Shown here one piece after another: positions 58,039 to 64,000 of a stretch of 64,000 bases of DNA. The notes under the pieces are model-generated. The model did no database searches and was not told where the DNA came from. It worked only from the letters and a program-made list of their open reading frames with translations. The DNA is taken from NCBI GenBank assembly GCA_019914945.1, contig CM034102.1, forward strand, positions 10,777,501 through 10,841,500, written 5' to 3'. Origin of the DNA: Typha latifolia (lineage: Eukaryota; Streptophyta; Magnoliopsida; Poales; Typhaceae). The position numbers and the translations under genes were made by a program. The stretch's first letter is position 1; the number at the start of each line of letters is the position of its first letter.

Positions 58039-58965
58039 ATGGCCTCCAAGGCTACGGCCGCCGTGGTGCTTCCGCTCCTCGTCTTCCTCTTCTCATCCAC
58101 GTCGACCGTGGCCCACAACATCACCGAGATGCTCGCCGACTTCTCGGACTTCTCCACCTTCAACAGCTATCTCACCCAGACGAAGATAGCCGACGAGATC
58201 AACAGCCGGGAGACGATTACCGTCCTCGCGGTCGACAACTCCGCTATCGGCCCCATTACCTCCCTCTCAGCCGACGTCCAGAAGAATGTATTGGCCGTCC
58301 ACGTCATCCTCGACTACTACGACCCCGTCAAACTCGACAGCCTCAGCAACAAGACCGCTCTCTTCACCACCCTCTACCAGACCACTGGCACCGCCACCGG
58401 CAAGTCGGGGTTCTTGAACTACACCGAGCTGCCCAACGAGCAGATGATCTTCGGCTCCGCCGAGCCCGGGGCATCTGTGGACTCGACATTGATCAAGGTC
58501 ATCGCTGCCAAGCCGTACAATATATCGGTACTACAGATCAGCAAAGCCATCATTCCCCCTGGTATCCAGAACTCCGGGAAAGCATCGCCTCCTCCGGCTC
58601 AGGCCGCAGCACCACCCAAGAAGGCTCCTTCTCCGGCCCCGGCAAAGCCCGGATCTCCCGCTCCCGCTCCCGAGAAGAAGCCGGTCACTCAAGCCCCCGT
58701 TGAAGCCCCGAAGTCTAGCCCGCCCGCCCCCGAGAAGAACCCAGTAACTCCAGCCCCCGTGGAGGCCCCGCAGTCTAGCCCACCGACGGAATCCGCCACC
58801 GTGCCTACACCGGTTGCTGATGCCAGCGCACCCGTGAGTGAAGGTCCGGTAGGGGCTGCAGGTCCCGTCGGGGAGGTAAAGCCGCACTCCTCGGCCAGCA
58901 AGGTGGCCGTCGGTGCGAGCCTTTGTTTTGCAATAGGGGCTGCCATTTTGTTGAGTGCTTACTGA
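58039..58965 (+). CDS. FLA14-like: Fasciclin-like arabinogalactan protein, GPI-anchored (FLA14-like)
   Basis: 308 residues, intact and intronless. Residues 1-25 form a signal peptide (AVVLPLLVFLF..STVA|HN). Residues ~26-172 are one fasciclin domain with the conserved H1-type TITVLAVDN and the YH-type VLAVHVILDYYD, ending YNISVLQISKAIIPPG. N-glycosylation sites include NIT, NKT, NYT and NIS. Residues ~175-275 are an AP/SP/PA-rich arabinogalactan region for hydroxyproline glycosylation. Residues ~288-308 are a hydrophobic GPI signal. The single domain and its sequence resemble the Arabidopsis FLA3/5/14 group. The product should be a cell-surface adhesion-type proteoglycan at the plasma membrane and wall. 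Third positions are strongly GC-rich, unlike the neighbouring DNA. Confidence 0.94.
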   Translation: MASKATAAVVLPLLVFLFSSTSTVAHNITEMLADFSDFSTFNSYLTQTKIADEINSRETITVLAVDNSAIGPITSLSADVQKNVLAVHVILDYYDPVKLDSLSNKTALFTTLYQTTGTATGKSGFLNYTELPNEQMIFGSAEPGASVDSTLIKVIAAKPYNISVLQISKAIIPPGIQNSGKASPPPAQAAAPPKKAPSPAPAKPGSPAPAPEKKPVTQAPVEAPKSSPPAPEKNPVTPAPVEAPQSSPPTESATVPTPVADASAPVSEGPVGAAGPVGEVKPHSSASKVAVGASLCFAIGAAILLSAY

Positions 58966-59330
58966 ATTATTAATTTACTATATAGTTTGTTTTGACGTTG
59001 GGTGATTGTGTCATGGGATTGGAAGGACTTGCATTGGGTTTTAATAGGGACGTTTTGGTTCTCATGGGTGTATTAATCTTTGATGAGAGTGTACGCTACT
59101 TTGAGAACCTATTTGCATTTATGGCAGAGTTCTAATGGGCTTCCGGTTGTCCAAGGATAATCTGGTCCTGACGTATGTATAGTCTCAAATGTGACTTGCG
59201 TTTGTTCATTAAAATTATCAAAAGTTGGAGTTTAATTAGCATTCTCAATTAAGTTGTGTACGAATTTGCAAATAACCCCCTTACTTGTTTCAACTAGCTT
59301 AAAGTAGATTTGCTTCGGGTGAGAAAGGTA
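58966..59330 (+). other. 3' untranslated and downstream region of the FLA gene
   Basis: No coding region. An ATTAAA at about 59210 could act as a polyadenylation signal. Confidence 0.5.
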
Positions 59331-59849
59331 TCATGGGCCTAGAGACTCTGGGTAGCAAAATTCAAGATTCGGCCCATAGATCAGCTCGGTGATCAGATCT
59401 AGGGCTGAATCAAGGATCGGATCAATGATCGGATTGAGGGGATCAAAACTCAGAAAGTTCCAAGTGGTTGGATCGGCAATCGACAGGTGAGAACTAACTA
59501 TTCTCACCCACGACGGAGAGCTCGATGTGGTCTCATCTCTTCAGCAATCGCGCTAGAAGGAAGGGAGTACACTGAAATTTGACAGGGGAGAGAGTAGTAG
59601 ACCGCTGTACAAGGAGGTTCTTCAAGGGTTTCAAGAAAAGCTAAGAGAAGACAGATAAGCTAGGGTTTCTTCATCTAAAGGAGTGAGAGGATCAGGAGGT
59701 ATTTTTAGTGCGGTGATTGCGACCACTAGGCGTCGACGTGCTGGAACAGTATCCTTTGCTAGAAGTGTGAAAGATTTGGGCATCGGGCGAGATTCTGCAA
59801 AATAGAGCAAAGAAATCAAAATTACGTCGAGGATAGCTCGCCGATGGTA

Positions 59850-61125
59850 ATGTTAAGGGCATCAGAGGAGATGCGGAAAAATGAGTTCAACTTGAAATTA
59901 TGTATGACGATAAACATAGTAAGAGGATAGATCTCTCCAAACAACCTGGAGCTTGCAATGGATGCCTTATGGTCATGGGGCAATGTCTGGAGAGTTAGAG
60001 CAACATCGGGGAAGGAATACTTGGTGGACTTCCCATCGGTGATTCGCATGGAGGAAGTTGCAAGAATGGGGGAAATTGACTTGGGAGTAGCTACCGTGAA
60101 GTTCTCGGCATGGAGGAAAGATGTAAAAATGATAAGGAAAAGGGATCTAGTGTGGGTTCATATATGATTACATACATTTTCTTAAGATGGTGGATGCATT
60201 TGGTTTTCTTGTCACAGTGGGTGAACAAACTAGCAAGAAAATAAATTTGAAATATGTTAGATTACGGGTTCTTGTCAAAGATGTTGCTGATATTCATGTA
60301 AGAATAGTGATGATAATTGAAGGCATGATTTTTGAACTGGCATGTGAAGTGGAGGGTTTAGGAAAAAAACCAGAACCTGAGAAAAATTTTTAATGGATGA
60401 GAAAGGTCCATATACAAAGCAATGAACAAAGTAGCAATAAGAAGTGGGGAAACTAGGGTGAGAATAAATATATTCCTGGGAAATGCTCTTCTAGAAAAGA
60501 AACTAGGCTAATGGAACAAAATAAAGATGTGTTGAAAAAAGATGAAAGGATAGAAGAGCCACACGTGTGGACTGCACCACTTACCACTGAGGTAGAAGAT
60601 GAGATACATTCTGATTAAGGAGGAAAAAAAAGTGATCTAGAAAAGGGAGAGCTGAAAGGAAAAAAGAAAGTGGGAGAAGATAGTTTAGTAACTTCTCTAG
60701 ATAATATAGAATAAGTGCTAGAAGACATTGAAGAAGAACTAAATTTGGTAAGAAAGAATTTGGAAAGGGAAAAAATTCTAGTGGAAGAAGAAACTTGGAG
60801 AAAATTAACTCAAACAGAAGAAAGTTGGAAAGAAGAGAATTATACTGAAGAAGAAATAGGAGAGCAAGAGGCTGTGATAAATGAGGAATGGCATATGACA
60901 GCTTTTAATGAATAGAATATTTTAGAGGTGGAACAGCTACAAACGCAAGGTCCTGAATTTAAAAAATATATGAGAAAAAAACAAAGCTCATCATAAAAAA
61001 TTCCTATCAGGAGGAGTATCAGGAATATACTCAGAATAGGAGGACAGGAACAAAAGATACTAGATAGAATAGCAAAGGTTGGGAGAACCAAAGCTCTAGA
61101 GCAAGCAAAAAAAGAGGAGTAACCT
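59850..61125 (+). pseudogene. LINE ORF1 (gag-like), broken
   Basis: Open pieces 59958-60167 and 60187-60393 encode ALWSWGNVWRVRATSGKEYLVDFPS, RMEEVARMGEIDLG, RKRDLVWVHI, MVDAFGFLVTVGEQTSKKINLKYVRLRVLVKDV and IIEGMIFELACEVEG, the N-terminal DUF4283-like and following part of plant L1 ORF1. The rest (60400-61125) is Lys/Glu-rich with coiled-coil character (LEDIEEELNLVRKNLEREK). Stops at 60164 and 60391 and further on break it. Confidence 0.7.
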
Positions 61126-61344
61126 AGGTAATGTTCCATTAATACAGTGTCTAAGTTTTTCTAAATTCGATGAAAATAAGCTGCTATCTATTGCAAATAC
61201 ATATGGAATTTTTTTGGGAAGTACCTTAGAGGAAAAAGAAAAAAAAAACTTGAGTATCTTGAGAGGGACAGAGCTGAAAGATATATAAAATCTATAAAAG
61301 AAAAAGATAAGGCATAGACAGAAGGACAAGATGGGACTATATGA

Positions 61345-62260
61345 AGGGCCTTTTTTTGGAATATTAGAGGTTTGGGTGGTAGTGAGAAAAAGAGGAGGCT
61401 AAAGAAAATTATTAGCTAACAGAAATTAGATTTTCTTTGTTTACAAGAAACAAAGAAAGAGGTCATGAGTGACCAAATATATAAAGGATTGGGAGGGGGC
61501 CAAATTACCCTTTGGGACTATTTGCGCTCATTTGGAGCTTCTAGGGGGATGCTGGTAGGGATAAATGAAAATAAGTTGGATGTGCTTGATAGTGTGCAGT
61601 TCAGGCATTCTATGGCTATCCATGTGTGGAGCAGAGATAAAGATAAGGATTGGATTATGATAAATGTGTATAGTCCCTAGAGTCGAGATGAGAAGGAGGT
61701 TCTTTGGGAGGAGATGATGCATCTGAAAAGATGATAGGAAGACTATGAAAGGTTACTATAATGCTACCAGATTTACTAAAGATAGAAAAGGAAAAGCTTC
61801 TAGAAATAGAGAGGAAAAGATTTAATGGAGTAATGCATGAGTTAGATTTGATGGAGTTACAAATAAAAGGCAGAAAATATACTTGGTCAAATATGATGGA
61901 AGAGCCTATGCTGGCTCTTCTTGACAGAGTTTTTGTAACTACTGATTGGGATCAAATATTTCCTAGATCAGCAGTTATAGCTCTGCCTAGAATATGTTCA
62001 GACCATGTTCCTCTGATGATAAATACTAAAAAAATTGATAAGCAAAATATTATATTTAGATTAGAGCACTACTGGTTTTCAAAAGAGGGTTATGATGACT
62101 TAGTTAAAAAGTGGTGGGTTTCTCATAAGGGAGGCAGAACAACTATGGATATCTGGTCTTTAAAGATTAGGAAGGTGCGTAAAGGTTTGAGAGGGTGGAG
62201 CAAGAACATTAGAAAGCAAGACATGGTGCAAAAAAATGAGTTGGCTTAAGAGCCTAGAGG
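61345..62260 (+). pseudogene. LINE ORF2 endonuclease, broken
   Basis: It begins at WNIRGLGG (about 61358), then LDFLCLQETKKEV with the catalytic glutamate, and GGQITLWDYLRSFGASRGMLVGI. After a rearranged stretch near 61680-61760, LDLMELQIKGRKYTWSNMMEEPMLALLDRVFVTTDWDQIFP and CSDHVPLMI (SDH catalytic end) follow in the open stretch 61761-62249. It would nick target DNA in a live element. Confidence 0.82.
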
Positions 62261-64000
62261 CTATAGATATTCTAGGGGAATCAAGGAATCTTTCAAAGGA
62301 GGAGGCAAATGATAGAACTGATTTGATTCTAAAGTTAAATCAGTTGTACAAGGAGGAAGATATGTTTTGGCAACAAAGGTCTAGGCAAAAATGGTTGCGG
62401 GAAGGAGACTACCTATTTTCATCAAATTGCAAACGGAAGAAGGAAAAATAGCATTTGCTATATAATCATTAATGGAGAATAGGGTCAGGGACTTATATAG
62501 AATAAAAGAGCACCTTACTGTTTATTATAAAAGGCTTTTTGTGGAAGTGGATCAGTGGAGATTAAGGATGATTGATATGGCTTGGGAAATGGAAAAATTA
62601 AAGGAGAAAGAGAAACTTAACCTTGGTAAGCCTTTCACTAAGACTGGGTCTTAAAAGCTATTAAGGAGATGGCTGAAAATAAGGCTCCGGGTCCTAATGG
62701 TTTGGGTATAAAGTTTTATCATAAATTCTGGGAGCAGTTGAAAATTAATCTGATGAGAATTTTAAAGAGCTATATGAGAATTGTGGGGGTCTGTGTAGAA
62801 TCAATTATGTTATGCTGGTACTTATTCCAAAAAAAAGTAGAGCAGAGAAGATTGAAGACTATAGACCTGTCTACTGAACTACAGTTATAGGATTATTATA
62901 ATGGTGTTGACTTCCAGGCTTTGTCAAGTGATTGAAACTATGATAGGAGAGTATCAGAGTGCTTTTATAAAAAAAAAGATACATCCTTGATAGCGTGGCA
63001 TGTGTGCATGACACTATCTTCAAGATTAAAAAATTAAAAATAGAAGGTCTGTTACTTACTTAAGCTGAATTTTAAGAAGGCTTATGATAAAGTTAGGTGG
63101 GATTTTTTAGAGGATGTTTTAAAGTAATAAGATTTTCCTGATAATTGGATAAACTAGATGATGTAGGTAGTTACTACAAGCTGTTTAGCTATTATTCTCA
63201 ATAGGAAATTAGGAAAATATTTTAGATATAGAAAGGGCTAAGATAAGGAGATTCTCTATCTCCTTACCTATTTTTACTGATTGCTGATAGTCTATATAGA
63301 ATGATAAATCATGCTAAGCAAGCTGGACTATTAAGTGGTTTGGGAAAGGATAGGAATGGTAAAAGAATTATAAATCTCTAATATACTGATGATACATTGA
63401 TTTTTCTTCAGGCTGATGAGAAGGAAGTGGGAGTTCTAAGGTTCATTATGTATTATTTTAAAGAAATATCAGGAATGAAGATAAACTTTAATAAAAGCTC
63501 TTTAGTGTATTTGGGGAAAAAGCAAGGCATGGAAGAGAAATTTGATAAGTTGCTAAATTGAAAAATAGAAAAGCTTCCTATAAAGTACCTTAGTCTTCCC
63601 CTGCACGATAGTAAATTGAGGAAGAGTGATTGAGTTCCTATTATAGACAAGGTGGATAAAAGGCGTACTTGCTGGAAAGGTAGATTGCTGTATTTAGGGG
63701 GAAGAGTTGTGCTTATAAACTTTGTCTTGAGTTCTATTCCTCTTTATTATGTCTTTTTTTAATATGCTGACTTGGGTCAAGAAAAGAATTGACAATTTAA
63801 GAAAAAAAAATTTGTGGAGAGGCACTAAGGAAATAAGAAAAAGATATGCTTTGATCCCTTGGAAAAAAGTTTATAAAGAGAAAGATATGGGAGGTATGGG
63901 AATCCTAGACCTAACTGATATGAACAAGGCCTTACTTGCTAAATAGTGGTGGCGCTTGCTCCAAAGTGATAACAGCTTATGGGCAGAAGTTATAACGTAA
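62261..64000 (+). pseudogene. LINE ORF2 reverse transcriptase, broken and incomplete
   Basis: The linker (YKEEDMFWQQRSRQKWLREGDYLF) leads to AENKAPGPNGLGIKFYHKFWEQLK (62669 on). After several stops, LNFKKAYDKVRWDFLEDVLK lies near 63063-63120 and the catalytic YTDDTLIFLQADEKEV near 63380-63430, with both aspartates kept. MKINFNKSSLVYLG, LPIKYLSLPL, CWKGRLLYLGGRVVLINFVLSSIPLYYVFF and NLRKKNLWRGTKEIRKRYALIPWKKV follow. The zinc-binding region would come after the window end. Confidence 0.85.

Larger units (their letters stand above)
59335..64000 (+). mobile_element. LINE (L1-type), plus strand, cut by the window end
   Basis: A second large non-LTR retrotransposon: leader with GATCAG/GGATCGGAT words (59370-59500), ORF1 from about 59850, ORF2 from about 61345 to the window end. 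Frames are interrupted but domains follow the normal L1 order. The start is approximate and no target duplication can be tested because the 3' end lies outside the window. Confidence 0.8.

Noticed and set aside
58531..58946. Open frames on the minus strand of the FLA gene
   Set aside because: They mirror the GC-rich Pro/Ala repeats of the real gene. They have no start context and no homology I know.

Overview
This window is nuclear DNA from a flowering plant. It is AT-rich, gene-poor and full of decayed retrotransposons. Three host genes are supported. They are a DUF1644 zinc-binding-type protein gene with a probable 6.5 kb 5'UTR intron (about 16190-24316, +), a small unnamed protein gene with a VPFDWE..PG motif (47034-47459, -), and a fasciclin-like arabinogalactan protein gene (58039-58965, +). 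The GC-rich third positions of the last gene inside AT-rich surroundings hint at a monocot, but the species cannot be named from the sequence.

Region by region: 1-2.8 kb is degenerate retroelement-like DNA. 2.8-6.2 kb is a Ty3/gypsy element (B) whose 5' part is inverted inside its own boundaries. 7.4-14.7 kb is a structurally complete but dead Ty3/gypsy element (A) of the chromodomain type, with a solo LTR nested in its 5' LTR. 16.2-24.3 kb is the DUF1644 gene, whose long 5' intron carries two copies of a repeat with short terminal inverted repeats. 25.2-27.0 kb is a LINE remnant (-). 28.2-28.9 and 38.4-38.85 kb are two arrays of one ~72-bp minisatellite family. Between them lies a LINE (30.87-37.46 kb, -) that carries an LTR related to elements A and B. 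40.6-46.4 kb is a gypsy-into-gypsy nest, 47 kb is the small gene, and 48.8-49.35 kb is a LINE fragment. 49.35-55.65 kb is a Ty1/copia element whose 5' half plus about 1 kb of flank is inverted, and whose LTRs seem to have TA...TA ends. 58 kb is the FLA gene, and 59.3-64 kb is a LINE (+) cut by the window edge.

The most interesting result is that two unrelated LTR elements (gypsy B and the copia element) are each split head-to-head by an inversion with one breakpoint inside coding sequence. In each case short target-site duplications and the order of domains point to one original insertion. In B both breakpoints lie inside the element and look precise. Secondary points are a solo LTR six bases downstream of a TATA box inside another LTR, recurrent TTCGAA-rich blocks in four related LTRs, and the dispersed ~72-bp minisatellite family. 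No CRISPR, tRNA, rRNA or organelle insertion was recognised. No new gene system is claimed.
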